Made by a program: the position numbers and the translations under genes
Shown: in pieces, positions 35,697-44,800 of the stretch
Position numbering within the stretch: position 1 is the stretch's first letter
Layout of the letters: the number at the start of each line of letters is the position of its first letter
NCBI GenBank assembly: GCA_963667005.1
Contig: OY762937.1
Span: 806,001 to 870,000 of the forward strand
Length of the DNA stretch: 64,000 nucleotides
Origin: G963662605 sp963667005
GTDB lineage: Bacteria > Bacteroidota > Ignavibacteria > Ignavibacteriales > Ignavibacteriaceae
Direction of reading: 5' to 3'
Notes under the pieces: generated by a model
What the model was told of the DNA's origin: nothing
The model's input: the letters and a program-made list of their open reading frames with translations, nothing else
Database searches by the model: none

Positions 35697-35862
35697 GTCG
35701 GTGTTCTTCGTACGTCCACTGGCTTCTCCATAAACCCTCCTTCGTCGGGTTAATCGAAGTCCGCGGGTCTACCTGCCCGTTCGGTTCGCAGAGTTCTGTG
35801 AACAGGTGGGCTCGATGTCCTCAGAAAAGTATTCTCCTAAAAAAATTGAATAATAAAAGTAG

Positions 35863-35901
35863 GTGTCCGAGTCCCCGATTTGTCGGGGGTATCGAGGACA
35901 C
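35863..35901. repeat. covarying hairpin repeat, copy F
   Basis: GTGTCCGAGT, stem CCCCGA, loop TTTG, stem TCGGGG, GTATCGAGGACAC. Here the outer arms changed too (GTGTCC/GGACAC instead of GTCATC/GATGAC), again keeping pairing. Confidence 0.75.
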
Positions 35902-35938
35902 TTTTCGAAGAACAAACGATCGCGTAATAAATTTATAT

Positions 35939-36003
35939 GTCATTCCCGCGGAGGCGGGAATCAGATTTATGTTAATATAGATCCCCGCTTTCGTGGGGAT
36001 GAC
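35939..36003. mobile_element. GTCATTCCC-type miniature inverted-repeat element, short copy
   Basis: 65 bp with near-perfect termini GTCATTCCC and GGGGATGAC and two internal hairpins (CCCGCGGAGGCGGG, CCCCGCTTTCGTGGGG). A longer relative lies at 47883-48015. Confidence 0.6.
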
Positions 36004-36094
36004 ACAACGTCCCTGTTAAATTCTGTTTTTATCATTAAAAATTTTACGATGTTAGTAGAAAGCAAATTGAATTTTTTCGGCGGAAATTAATTAC

Positions 36095-37447
36095 ATGAAA
36101 TCGTATCTTCTTCTTCTGTTTTTAGCACTGCAGTCGCTGTTGTTTTCTCAGACAGTCCGGTTTGAAGTTACGGGGTTGAATGAATCAAAGGCGTATATCT
36201 TTTCGCTGAGCGGAGAGAAGACAAGTTTTATGGACACTCTCCTTTCTACCGACAAAACAAATTTTACTTTAAACATTGATCAATACCGGTATCCGTTCGG
36301 CTTTTACCGGTTCATATGTAAAAATACGTTGATTGATTTCGTGTATGACGGGAAAGATATTGTACTTAAAACAAATGCAAAATATCCAGTCGACAGTATG
36401 TCGGTTGCTGCCTCGGAAAGTAATAGCCTTTATTACCGGTTTTTAAAACTTAACCGGGCGTATAAAACAAAATCGGAATTACTCTTTCTGATGCTTGCCA
36501 AATTTCCCAAAGACGATGATTACTATCAGACAACAAAAAACAGACTTCTTGCATTGCAAAAAGAATACGGCGATTTCGTCAGCAGTCAATCGCAAAAAGA
36601 ACCGAAATCTTTAATCGCTCGATATATCCGCTCGGCACAGTTACCTCTTGTCGACAGCGAGCTTCCCCCCGAAAAACAATTGTTGTTCCTGAGAGCACAT
36701 GCGCTTGATCATGTTGATTTTACCGATGTGGAACTCACCTTGTCGGGATTGTTTTCCGAAAAAGTTATCGAGTACCTCATGTATTTTCGTAATCCCCAGC
36801 TTACAAAAGAGCAATTGGAAAAAGAGTTTCAGGGGGCGGTTGACTCGGTGTTGATAAAAGCAAGAAAAGACGCCTATGTGTATCAACACGTAACGGAATA
36901 TCTGGTTGATGGTTTTAAAAAGTTCGGTTTTGATGAAGTGGTTGATTATATCATTGAGAACTATGTTATTAAAGACGATATCTGCCTGAATGAAAAACTG
37001 GAAACGACGTTACAGCTTAGGATGCAGCAGGCAAAGCGTTTTAAAATTGGAGCAGTAGTCCCGGACATTACGCTGCAAACGGTGGAGGGAAAGGAATTGC
37101 CGTTAAGCAAAATTCCGGCCGAAAAAACACTGATGATTTTCTACGCAAGCTGGTGTCCCCATTGCAAAGAAATGCTGCCGAAATTGGCCCAGATATATAA
37201 CACGCAGGCAAAAGAAAAATTTGAGATCGTGGCCGTATCACTCGATACCAACAAAACCGACTGGCAAAAATTCACCTCGGAAAATAATTTCACATGGATT
37301 AACGCGAGCGATTTAAAAGGCTGGAAGGGCAAAGCGGCGAATGACTATTCTATTTATGCAACCCCCACGATGTTTTTGATAAACAACAAACTTGAGCTTC
37401 TGGCTAAACCCGCTAATCCAGAAGATGTTAAAAAGTTTTTGCAGTAA
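36095..37447 (+). CDS. TlpA-like thioredoxin-fold exported protein
   Basis: 450 aa. The signal peptide (SYLLLLFLALQSLLFSQ) is followed by a beta-rich N-terminal region (FEVTGLNESKAYIFSLSGEK) resembling the DUF4369-type domain common in Bacteroidota, a helical middle, and a C-terminal thioredoxin/TlpA domain (about 315-450). The redox site is WCPHC near 353 in FYASWCPHCKEMLPKLAQIY, and the cis-proline is in IYATPTMFLI. It probably acts in the periplasm as a thiol-disulphide oxidoreductase, keeping cysteines reduced as TlpA/ResA proteins do. It is divergent from mnmE and stands alone, followed by covarying hairpin repeats. Confidence 0.88.
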   Translation: MKSYLLLLFLALQSLLFSQTVRFEVTGLNESKAYIFSLSGEKTSFMDTLLSTDKTNFTLNIDQYRYPFGFYRFICKNTLIDFVYDGKDIVLKTNAKYPVDSMSVAASESNSLYYRFLKLNRAYKTKSELLFLMLAKFPKDDDYYQTTKNRLLALQKEYGDFVSSQSQKEPKSLIARYIRSAQLPLVDSELPPEKQLLFLRAHALDHVDFTDVELTLSGLFSEKVIEYLMYFRNPQLTKEQLEKEFQGAVDSVLIKARKDAYVYQHVTEYLVDGFKKFGFDEVVDYIIENYVIKDDICLNEKLETTLQLRMQQAKRFKIGAVVPDITLQTVEGKELPLSKIPAEKTLMIFYASWCPHCKEMLPKLAQIYNTQAKEKFEIVAVSLDTNKTDWQKFTSENNFTWINASDLKGWKGKAANDYSIYATPTMFLINNKLELLAKPANPEDVKKFLQ

Positions 37448-37452
37448 GTAAT

Positions 37453-37506
37453 CCGAAGGGCATCTCGATACGCCCCGCTACCGCGGGTCTACTCGATGAC
37501 CTTCGG
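37453..37506. repeat. covarying hairpin repeat, copy G, inverted
   Basis: Outer arms CCGAAGG/CCTTCGG, then GCATCTCGATAC, stem CCCGC, loop TACC, stem GCGGG, TCTACTCGATGAC. It lies just after the TlpA-like gene and could end its transcript, but no T-run follows. Confidence 0.7.
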
Positions 37507-37540
37507 GATGTTTGTCCAGATTTAAATTCGTTCTCCCGGC

Positions 37541-37582
37541 GTTTGTCGAGTGCCCTGCTTCAGCGGGGTGTATCGAGACAAG
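37541..37582. repeat. covarying hairpin repeat, copy H
   Basis: TTTGTCGAGTG, stem CCCTGC, loop TTCA, stem GCGGGG, TGTATCGAGACAAG. The stem has one T-G pair, otherwise paired. A partial CACTCGAAC follows at 37589-37597. Confidence 0.7.
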
Positions 37583-37640
37583 CCGGGGCACTCGAACAGC
37601 CTTGCTCACAAAATCACACAAATCAAATAAATCACAGTCC

Positions 37641-39146
37641 TTACTTAAGGAGCAGCATTTTCTTCGTTATTGAATTACTTCCTGCAGTAAGCTTATACAG
37701 GTAAATCCCGCTGGGCAGATTGGATGCATTAAAATCTACCGAGTAACTTCCCGAGGTTTTTACTTCGTTAACCAATGTAGCGACTTCCCTTCCGAGCAAA
37801 TCGAATACGGTCAGATGCACCTTGCTTGCACTTGGAACAGAGAAAGTAATTCTGGTTGCCGGATTAAATGGGTTGGGGTAATTTTGCGCGAGATTGAATT
37901 TACTTGAAATAGATTCTTTATCATTTACGCCAATAATGTATGAACCGAAATAGTATTGCAAATTTGTTGGCTTGCCATCAGAAAGACGAAAGAGATGATT
38001 TGAACCAAAAGAGCCTTCATTATCCAATGGAGTGCTGTCTCCGGCTTCATACGCGGCAGGATAGCTGGCGGCAAACTTAAATTCAATTGCTCCGCTGGTT
38101 GTTCCTGCCGGAAAAGTAATATTTCTGGAAAAAATTTTATCTCCGGCTATTTTGTCCCCGAAAAAGCCGTCATCGTGTAAAACAATCATAGCCGGATCAG
38201 GTCCGGCCGTATCAGCCTCGGTCCAGTTTCCTCCCCAGCTGCCGAGTTGCGATATTCCACCCTTAAGGCCGATGAACGCTATAGAATCAAGTGGTATCTC
38301 TCTACCGTTTTTTGCATTTACAGGATGATTATTCATATTGCATTCGAACAGAGTTGTTACTGGTGCAACTATAATTGGCGGTGGCGATACAAGATATGGA
38401 GTAATAATCGGCAATATAGTGGTTGTTCCTTCGGGCTGAAAGACAATCCATCGATCGTTTCGTTCATATCCTGCATTTACAAATTTTTCGGCCGGATAAA
38501 AACGAAATTTCCACTTGCAGGAATCACCCTCAATTCCTTTTATTTTTAATGTTGTTTTAAATAGGCCGATTACTTGACTATCTTCTACCATTTTTCTATT
38601 ACCGCTGATTAGCGTGCCATGTCCGTCCGAATCAATTCCAATAACAAGCAGGGAGTCGGTGTTATTTTCGAGATATTCAAGACCTGAGCCTGACATTGAA
38701 GAAAGATCAGCATTGAAAGTGACGGTGTTAGTAACCGGAAATTTTGTAAATCGTGTGCTGTCGTTGCTAAACCAGTTTACTGCCAATACGCTGTCTTTAG
38801 TTGGACAAGTAAAAGAGCGGTTGAGTGCGCCTTCCCAGGAGTCAGGACCGATAATATATCTATACTCGTATGCTGTTCCTATTTTAGAGGTAGGAAAAGT
38901 AACAGTAACCCCATACACCGTATCACCAAGAAGGGACATTCTAAAATAGAATCCGTTCCATGCACCATTCGGATCTCCGGCATCTTCCTGAAAGCTGCCA
39001 CGGAGGGTTACACTGTCGGTTGCAGGATCCCAAAGTCTATTATACACCTTGGCCGCCATGTTAACGCGAAATGTTACATGCACCTGCGCCTGTACAATAA
39101 ACTGACTTAATGCAAAAAGTACAACTATAAAAACATATTTTGTCAT
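37641..39146 (-). CDS. secreted protein with starch-binding-like beta-sandwich region, T9SS-tagged
   Basis: 501 aa. The signal peptide ends at about residue 20 (FIVQA). The N-terminal part (VHVTFRVNMAAKVYN, VTLRGSFQEDAG, YEYRYIIGPDSWEGALNR) looks like carbohydrate-binding modules of the CBM20/48-like beta-sandwich type. A second beta-domain follows (WTEADTAGPDPAMIVLHDDG). The tail starts AQNYPNPFNPATR near 415, giving T9SS export. No catalytic residues were recognised, so it may bind polysaccharide on the surface. It is flanked by covarying hairpin repeats on both sides, and the next tagged gene lies just beyond. Function uncertain. Confidence 0.72.
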   Translation of the reverse strand: MTKYVFIVVLFALSQFIVQAQVHVTFRVNMAAKVYNRLWDPATDSVTLRGSFQEDAGDPNGAWNGFYFRMSLLGDTVYGVTVTFPTSKIGTAYEYRYIIGPDSWEGALNRSFTCPTKDSVLAVNWFSNDSTRFTKFPVTNTVTFNADLSSMSGSGLEYLENNTDSLLVIGIDSDGHGTLISGNRKMVEDSQVIGLFKTTLKIKGIEGDSCKWKFRFYPAEKFVNAGYERNDRWIVFQPEGTTTILPIITPYLVSPPPIIVAPVTTLFECNMNNHPVNAKNGREIPLDSIAFIGLKGGISQLGSWGGNWTEADTAGPDPAMIVLHDDGFFGDKIAGDKIFSRNITFPAGTTSGAIEFKFAASYPAAYEAGDSTPLDNEGSFGSNHLFRLSDGKPTNLQYYFGSYIIGVNDKESISSKFNLAQNYPNPFNPATRITFSVPSASKVHLTVFDLLGREVATLVNEVKTSGSYSVDFNASNLPSGIYLYKLTAGSNSITKKMLLLK

Positions 39147-39216
39147 ACACGCCCCCGCGTATTAAAATTAATTGTTGCTAAGTAGAAAAATACATACTAT
39201 TTGAATCATTCTGAAA

Positions 39217-39296
39217 GACATCGAGTATCCCGCCTTACCTCGATACACCTCGACTGCGTCGAGGCACTCGGTAAACGGCGGGCGTATCGAGATGTC
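39217..39296. repeat. nested pair of covarying hairpin repeats (copy I)
   Basis: Outer copy: GACATCGAGTA, stem CCCGCC (39229-39234), stem GGCGGG (39277-39282), CGTATCGAGATGTC. Its loop is occupied by an inverted inner copy bounded by TTAC/GTAA, with stem CCTCGA/TCGAGG and loop CTGCG (39248-39264). Confidence 0.75.
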
Positions 39297-39325
39297 AATC
39301 ATAAAAATCAAATAAATCACAGTCC

Positions 39326-42300
39326 TTACTTAAGGAGCAGCATTTTCTTTACAACGGATTTATCACCGGCTTTCAGTTTATAGAAATACACTCCGCTTGC
39401 AAAGTTGGAAGCGTTGAAATCAACGGAATACTCACCGGCCTTCATTTCTGTGTTAACCAGAGTCAAAACCTCCCTGCCGAGTATATCGAACACTTTCATG
39501 CTGACATGACCGGCTTTCGGAATAGAGTAAGTAATCTTTGTTGCCGGATTGAACGGGTTAGGATAATTTTGCTGTAAGGCAAATGTATAAACTTTACCAC
39601 TTTCATTTTCAGCGGCAAGAATGCTGCCCGGAGTTTTAAATGTATATGTATCAACGCCCGGAACAATAGGATTATCATACGTTATATGAAAAACATCACC
39701 GGTAGCCCAATCGGTAGCATCGCTCAAACTGAACCACCATGTTGCTTTTGCGTCTGTTCTTGATATTGGAGCCCACATAGTAGTATCGCTGTTATATGGT
39801 GTTGAAATAAACATTATGTAGTCTCTTGATTTCATGCGGAACCACTGGGGCACTCCGGAAACACCCCAAGGAGAACCTCCATCTACGTTTAAGTCGGTGA
39901 GGACAACATTAATTTGACGATTTCTTTCCACCTCCCACACTTCAAATGGAATGCGTATTCTTCTTTGAGCAGAAGTTGAAGATCTTGACTGGATAGTTGC
40001 CCATTGGCCGCCAGATGTACAAATCGAATCGTGATTTGCAGCAGTACCGGTGAAGCGTAATTCGATATCCTGACAATAATCTTCATCCGTGCAGGATCCT
40101 CCGCCTCCGAAATTATTCGAAACCTTAGTTGATGGAAAGTTAGTATTTGCTTTGAGATCAAAATACTTTAACGGAGAAGCACTTGCCGGACTTCCGACCT
40201 CTGTAAGCAGGGAAGTACTTTTGTTAAATGTTACCGGAGGCGCGAAACTCAAATTTCCGATTTTAGGTTGAATACCGTCTAGCGTGAGATAAGAATTATC
40301 AAGTGAATAATTTTGCTGATAACTTAATACACGGGTGGTTCCCCGATCAAGGTACCAGGGATAGGTTGCTATTTTCAGAGGGATATATAAGGTGTCGAGT
40401 CCTCCAACAGCGCAAAAAACCAGCCCTTTATTTACTAAAGAATTGTTGAGTTTTATTGTGAAAGGTTCTGAGGCGTCAGAACTTTTCCATGAACCTTGTG
40501 CACTTCCAACAACACGATTTAATATGGTTGCATAGGATAGAGAAACGCTTTTATACATTGCAAGTGTTGTTGCATCAGCAAAGCCAACTTTGCTTATTGG
40601 CCCAATTGAATCAACGCCGGCAATGCTAACTGAATAGTCGACTTGATCCCCTGCCTCATTCAGAATAACTCTGGCCTCGCCATCGGCGTTGGTATGAAAG
40701 CCAGTTGCCGAGCCTTTTACTAAGTCTGGCTGCGTTGAAAAACCTAATGTATAGTTTTCATTCCTAAGTTTTGTCGGGTCCGAAACCACGTAATAACAAG
40801 TTGCGGTACCAGCACCGGATGTATGAGTTATGTTCGTGAATACTTTTCCACTGAGAGGGAAAGAAGAAGTATCAGTCGGAATTATCTGTGGAGTTACAGA
40901 AATGGTATTTGGTGCGGATTCAATTCCGCTTATAATAAAAGCAGCAGGGTTGTATGAAAATGCAGTAATACCGAAGTAGTAAGTTGATCCGTTGGTCATC
41001 CCGGTGCGATTCAGGGTGTCGGTTTTTATATCAATGTATCGTTGTAAGCTATTGTCGCTACCGAATTTATAAGGGACAGGGTAATAGGTGTTATTTGCAA
41101 GATTGAAATATTGCGTGGAAATATTGCGCACTCCGTCTATTATATCAAACGAACCTATGAGAACTCCATCTGAAACACCAGACGTTGCTGTCGGAAGCTG
41201 ATAAACGTTGTATCCCTGAAATTTGTAACCGTTTTTATCAAATGATTCTGTTTTATTTATTGCGGTAACATCACCCTCCCAGTTTAAAATAACCTCTTTG
41301 TTCATTGCCGTTGCGATTATTACAGGCGCTGGAGGAGCCGATGGAGAATCCATTGTTATACTGCTCAGGGCGGGAGTAACAGAAATAATTTTCATTGTCG
41401 ACTCTATGGCTGAGTTGCTTGTCGATGAATACGAATATGCTGTAATCGCGAAATAATAATTTGTTTCATTCGTCAACTGGATGCCACCGTTCAAAGCGTC
41501 CGAGCGCACGTCGTAGAATCTCTGTATACCTAAATCACTGCCAAAATTAAACGGACTGGTGGCGTACATATGTGAAGTTGTGTCAAAATATTTTCCTGAA
41601 ATATTCTTTATACTATCACGCAGATCAAATGAAGCAAGAAGCTTTGCCTCGCTCAACGAAGAAGTTGCAGATGGCAGCTGATATACATTATAGCCCTGAA
41701 ATGCGAATCCATTCTCATTAAAAGTCTCTGTTCCGACTTCTTCCTCTGCTTTCAGATTCCACTTCAGAACAATTTCTTTGTCGAGTGCATAGGGTGTCAC
41801 AACTGGCGTTGGCGGGGCAAGCGAAGTATCAGCAGTGATAATAAAACTGTTGTCATAAGCTTTTTGTGCCTCGGTATCATAGTACTTTAATAAACCGATA
41901 GCAGAAAGTCGGTCAATTCCGGTTGAAGCACCGGCCGCAATTTCCGCAACAACAACCTCTTGCGTATCTCCTGCGGCCATGGTAAACGGTCCGCTTGCAA
42001 GCCCAATTCTCCGGTCGCCCGCGGCCATAATCATACCATCTATCCAGCCGGTATTTTTTTGCGGATCACCGCCAAGGCCATACGTTGTACTCTTTCCTGT
42101 TGCCGGATCAACAAATAACTTTCCGGTCAATCCAACTTTTCCTTGAAAAAAATTATAGAATTGAGTAGAACCGGCTTTATCACCGATTTTAGGGTCGGTA
42201 ACATTAGCATCGCCATTAGCAAAATAATAAAAGGCGGTCATAGGGAGATTAATAAATCCCGGGCCCACTTTCTTGCCGTCAAAAATCGCATAATCAGAGG

Positions 42301-43300
42301 CATCGTCTACACCGTTTTTATTTAAATCCTGCCCGTTAACACCTGCAACTTTTGGTCCCTGGAATAAATCGAAACCAACTGCCGGAGGCGGAAGAGGGCT
42401 ATAAACCTCATCTACCATGTTTGCATTGTATGCAAAGCCAAGGCTTAAGGATGTATCACATCCTGCGTAATCATCGATAGCAGTTCCGACATCCGGATCA
42501 GACCACATTGAAACATACATGTTGCTGAGCGGTAGATTAGTCTTGTTAATTAATTTATATTTGCGGAATATCATATTCCCCAATGCCCCGGATTGGTTAT
42601 ATGCCCAGTAAGTTGCTTGGTATTCAATACCCATAGGAGTTGTACCGTAAAGAGCTGAAGTTAGTTTTGAGTTCAGATCATTGGCAACGAACCAGATGGT
42701 TTGATCGACTCCTTTAATTCCCGGAATCTTATTATTATTATCATCAAAGTAAAAAGGAGCGCCCCTATCATACGGCCATTCATTATAATCTTTGAGATAC
42801 TGAGTCAATAATGTGCTTGCGTCTGTTCCCTCAAGTATTGCTGCTGCTGACAAATCTACAGCAGGACCACCAGGATAAATGTCTGCACGGACGCGATATA
42901 TTCTTACGTTATCTGCCGTTGATGATTCGGCAACTAAGGAGTTCAAAGCCGCTCCTGAATTTGTGATTCTGCCGCCTTGTAAACCCGTTCCATAAGCAGA
43001 TCCGCCAACATGCACTTGGGCATCTCCGGAGATATATGCCCCCCAAAGAAACCCTGATTCAAACACACACGTTTTTCCGCTTCCTGCCGGATATACAAAG
43101 CCTGAGTTACCGGTGGGATCAATGTCCGATATTCCGTCATTAGTAAATTGCGTACATATTTTGTTGATATCAAGATAGGTGCGTGTGGGCGAGCCGTTGG
43201 TTTTTGCCAGCGTATGTACATTTCCATGTTTTCCGCCTTCGGCATGAATATAGTTCACTGAGAAAAGGACAATAATAAGAAGCAACAGTTTGCAGCGCAT
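39326..43300 (-). CDS. large secreted multidomain protein with internal duplication, T9SS-tagged
   Basis: 1324 aa from ATG 43300, chosen because GGGAGA lies 6 bases upstream; the frame is open to 43321 without such a site. The signal peptide (CKLLLLIIVLFSVNYIHA) is followed by a roughly 450-residue region I do not recognise (TYLDINKICTQFTNDG, DPDVGTAIDDYAGCDTSLS). Two tandem fibronectin-like repeats follow at about 505-620 and 663-785, both with GYNVYQLP, FGSDxxxQR and YYFxITAxSY. Further beta domains and a T9SS tail (LQQNYPNPFNPATK) complete it. It may be a structural or adhesive surface protein. No enzyme motif was found. It stands alone with repeats downstream. Confidence 0.8.
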   Translation of the reverse strand: MRCKLLLLIIVLFSVNYIHAEGGKHGNVHTLAKTNGSPTRTYLDINKICTQFTNDGISDIDPTGNSGFVYPAGSGKTCVFESGFLWGAYISGDAQVHVGGSAYGTGLQGGRITNSGAALNSLVAESSTADNVRIYRVRADIYPGGPAVDLSAAAILEGTDASTLLTQYLKDYNEWPYDRGAPFYFDDNNNKIPGIKGVDQTIWFVANDLNSKLTSALYGTTPMGIEYQATYWAYNQSGALGNMIFRKYKLINKTNLPLSNMYVSMWSDPDVGTAIDDYAGCDTSLSLGFAYNANMVDEVYSPLPPPAVGFDLFQGPKVAGVNGQDLNKNGVDDASDYAIFDGKKVGPGFINLPMTAFYYFANGDANVTDPKIGDKAGSTQFYNFFQGKVGLTGKLFVDPATGKSTTYGLGGDPQKNTGWIDGMIMAAGDRRIGLASGPFTMAAGDTQEVVVAEIAAGASTGIDRLSAIGLLKYYDTEAQKAYDNSFIITADTSLAPPTPVVTPYALDKEIVLKWNLKAEEEVGTETFNENGFAFQGYNVYQLPSATSSLSEAKLLASFDLRDSIKNISGKYFDTTSHMYATSPFNFGSDLGIQRFYDVRSDALNGGIQLTNETNYYFAITAYSYSSTSNSAIESTMKIISVTPALSSITMDSPSAPPAPVIIATAMNKEVILNWEGDVTAINKTESFDKNGYKFQGYNVYQLPTATSGVSDGVLIGSFDIIDGVRNISTQYFNLANNTYYPVPYKFGSDNSLQRYIDIKTDTLNRTGMTNGSTYYFGITAFSYNPAAFIISGIESAPNTISVTPQIIPTDTSSFPLSGKVFTNITHTSGAGTATCYYVVSDPTKLRNENYTLGFSTQPDLVKGSATGFHTNADGEARVILNEAGDQVDYSVSIAGVDSIGPISKVGFADATTLAMYKSVSLSYATILNRVVGSAQGSWKSSDASEPFTIKLNNSLVNKGLVFCAVGGLDTLYIPLKIATYPWYLDRGTTRVLSYQQNYSLDNSYLTLDGIQPKIGNLSFAPPVTFNKSTSLLTEVGSPASASPLKYFDLKANTNFPSTKVSNNFGGGGSCTDEDYCQDIELRFTGTAANHDSICTSGGQWATIQSRSSTSAQRRIRIPFEVWEVERNRQINVVLTDLNVDGGSPWGVSGVPQWFRMKSRDYIMFISTPYNSDTTMWAPISRTDAKATWWFSLSDATDWATGDVFHITYDNPIVPGVDTYTFKTPGSILAAENESGKVYTFALQQNYPNPFNPATKITYSIPKAGHVSMKVFDILGREVLTLVNTEMKAGEYSVDFNASNFASGVYFYKLKAGDKSVVKKMLLLK

Positions 43301-43598
43301 GAGATTCTCCCAAAAATCCATAATGTATATAGAAAACCAAATTCTTTGTGGTATGATTGGACAACAGCTAACCCCCTAACACAATGTGCTTTTATGTTGC
43401 AGCAACTATTGTATCGGGTATTGAAGACGGGATTACCCATTCTCCGATTTTACAACAAAGTCAACTTAACGAAAGTATGGACTAATATCAATATAAATCA
43501 ACGAATTAGGGGAACGATAATAATATTAGGGTTTGTTATTATTCTCATGAAGTTATAAATTATCTGCGTCTATTTTGCAACGATTAAGAGAATCTACT
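43301..43598. other. 298-bp divergent intergenic region
   Basis: Lies between the large tagged protein (minus) and the DinB-family gene (plus) and must hold both promoters. No repeat of the dispersed families is present. No promoter hexamers are clear enough to call. Confidence 0.4.
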
Positions 43599-44126
43599 AT
43601 GAAACCCATAATAACACCTCCCGGACTTGATGAAGCTCCCGCTTACTATGAAAGATATATTGGAATAGTAAAAAATCAGGACGCGTATGCGTTTATGGAG
43701 AATCAGTTGGCGGAGATTCCTGCATATATAAGATCAATTCCTGAATCAAAGGCAGAATTCCGTTATGCTGAAGGTAAATGGACCACAAAAGAACTTATAT
43801 CGCATATTACGGATTGCGAACGGGTATTTTCTTACCGGGCATTGACATTCGCACGGGGTGAGTCTATAACTTTGCCGGGATTTAATCAGGATATATGGAC
43901 GCAAAACATTGATTTTACAAAATACACCCTTGCCGATCTGGCTGAGGAGTTTGAAGTTGTACGCAAAGGTACTCTCCTCGTGTATAAAAATCTTTCTGGA
44001 GAAGCTTTGCTGAGAAAAGGCATCGCGAATAAGAATGAAGTTACCGTAAGGGCCATCGCGTATATTACCGCGGGTCATGCAGAGCACCATCTTAATATCT
44101 TGCGCGAGAGATACATCAATATATAA
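43599..44126 (+). CDS. DinB-family four-helix protein
   Basis: 175 aa from ATG 43599 (MKPIITPPGLDEAPAYYERY); AAGAGA lies upstream. An in-frame codon at 43575 would add eight unconserved residues. It has a DinB/YfiT-like four-helix bundle with the metal-binding histidine triad pattern: ELISHITDCERV, then HAEHHLNILRERY at the C-terminus. Relatives are metal-dependent hydrolases or thiol (bacillithiol/mycothiol) transferases; the substrate is unknown here. It lies 62 bp upstream of the macro-domain gene on the same strand and may be co-transcribed with it. Confidence 0.87.
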   Translation: MKPIITPPGLDEAPAYYERYIGIVKNQDAYAFMENQLAEIPAYIRSIPESKAEFRYAEGKWTTKELISHITDCERVFSYRALTFARGESITLPGFNQDIWTQNIDFTKYTLADLAEEFEVVRKGTLLVYKNLSGEALLRKGIANKNEVTVRAIAYITAGHAEHHLNILRERYINI

Positions 44127-44188
44127 CTGCATACGGGTCAGACGTACGGAATCTTTTCGTTTTATCAATCGTATTTGGTGAGGAGAAG

Positions 44189-44722
44189 ATGAAAGAATTT
44201 TTTAACGGCAGAATAAAAATTGTTACAGGGGATATAACGAAATTGCAGGTTGATGCAATCGTTAACGCGGCAAACACCACTCTGCTCGGCGGTGGCGGTG
44301 TAGACGGCGCTATTCACCGTGCGGCAGGTAAACAGCTTTTGGAAGAATGTAAAACATTGGGTGGTTGTAGAACGGGAGAAGCAAAAATTACTCAGGGGTA
44401 CAATCTTCCTGCTAAACATGTTATTCATACAGTCGGACCGGTTTGGAACGGCGGCCAGTACAATGAAGATGCACTGCTGAAAAATTGTTATGTCAACTCT
44501 CTTATGCTTGCTTTAAATAAAAAACTGCAAACAATTGCATTTCCGGCTATAAGCACGGGTGTGTATCGCTTCCCCGCAAAGCGGGCTTCAGAAATCGCAA
44601 TTGAAATGGTTTTTAACTTTTTACACAAACACGAATTACCGCATCAGGCAATATTTGCCTGCTTTGATGAGGCCATGGCAGCCTTGTATGAATCCGGCCT
44701 CAAACACATCGAGGTATTTTAA
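44189..44722 (+). CDS. macro-domain protein (O-acetyl-ADP-ribose deacetylase, YmdB-like)
   Basis: A 177-aa single macro domain. The family core is complete: GDITKLQVDAIVNAANTTLL near 12, GGGGVDGAIHRAAG, TGEAKITQGYNLPAKHVIHT and ISTGVYRFPAKRASEIA. Members bind ADP-ribose and remove acetyl groups from O-acetyl-ADP-ribose or ADP-ribose from proteins and nucleic acid. AGGAG precedes the ATG closely. A GCAGAGACGC-type repeat follows the stop directly. Likely a stand-alone ADP-ribose signalling or repair enzyme. Confidence 0.94.
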   Translation: MKEFFNGRIKIVTGDITKLQVDAIVNAANTTLLGGGGVDGAIHRAAGKQLLEECKTLGGCRTGEAKITQGYNLPAKHVIHTVGPVWNGGQYNEDALLKNCYVNSLMLALNKKLQTIAFPAISTGVYRFPAKRASEIAIEMVFNFLHKHELPHQAIFACFDEAMAALYESGLKHIEVF

Positions 44723-44729
44723 AAACGTG

Positions 44730-44755
44730 ACCGCAGAGACGCTAAGACGCAGAGA
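44730..44755. repeat. GCAGAGACGC-type repeat, left flank of GxxExxY gene
   Basis: ACCGCAGAGACGCTAAGACGC followed by AGAGA. It lies 45 bp beyond the stop of the GxxExxY gene; matching repeats lie on the other side at 45224-45248 and inverted at 45418-45439. Confidence 0.75.
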
Positions 44756-44800
44756 TTATTTTCGGTTTTAAATTCTGGTGGATTACTCTTCTTCGTGATT

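Larger units (their letters stand above)
35595..36094. other. 500-bp divergent intergenic region with repeats
   Basis: Holds a perfect 15-bp hairpin (35663-35696), a degenerate repeat block with TCGAAGTCCGCGGGTCTACC and GGTGGGCTCGATGTCC (about 35700-35822), a covarying hairpin (35863-35901) and a GTCATTCCC element (35939-36003). GGCGGA upstream of 36095 may serve the next gene as ribosome-binding site. No gene seen. Confidence 0.65.
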
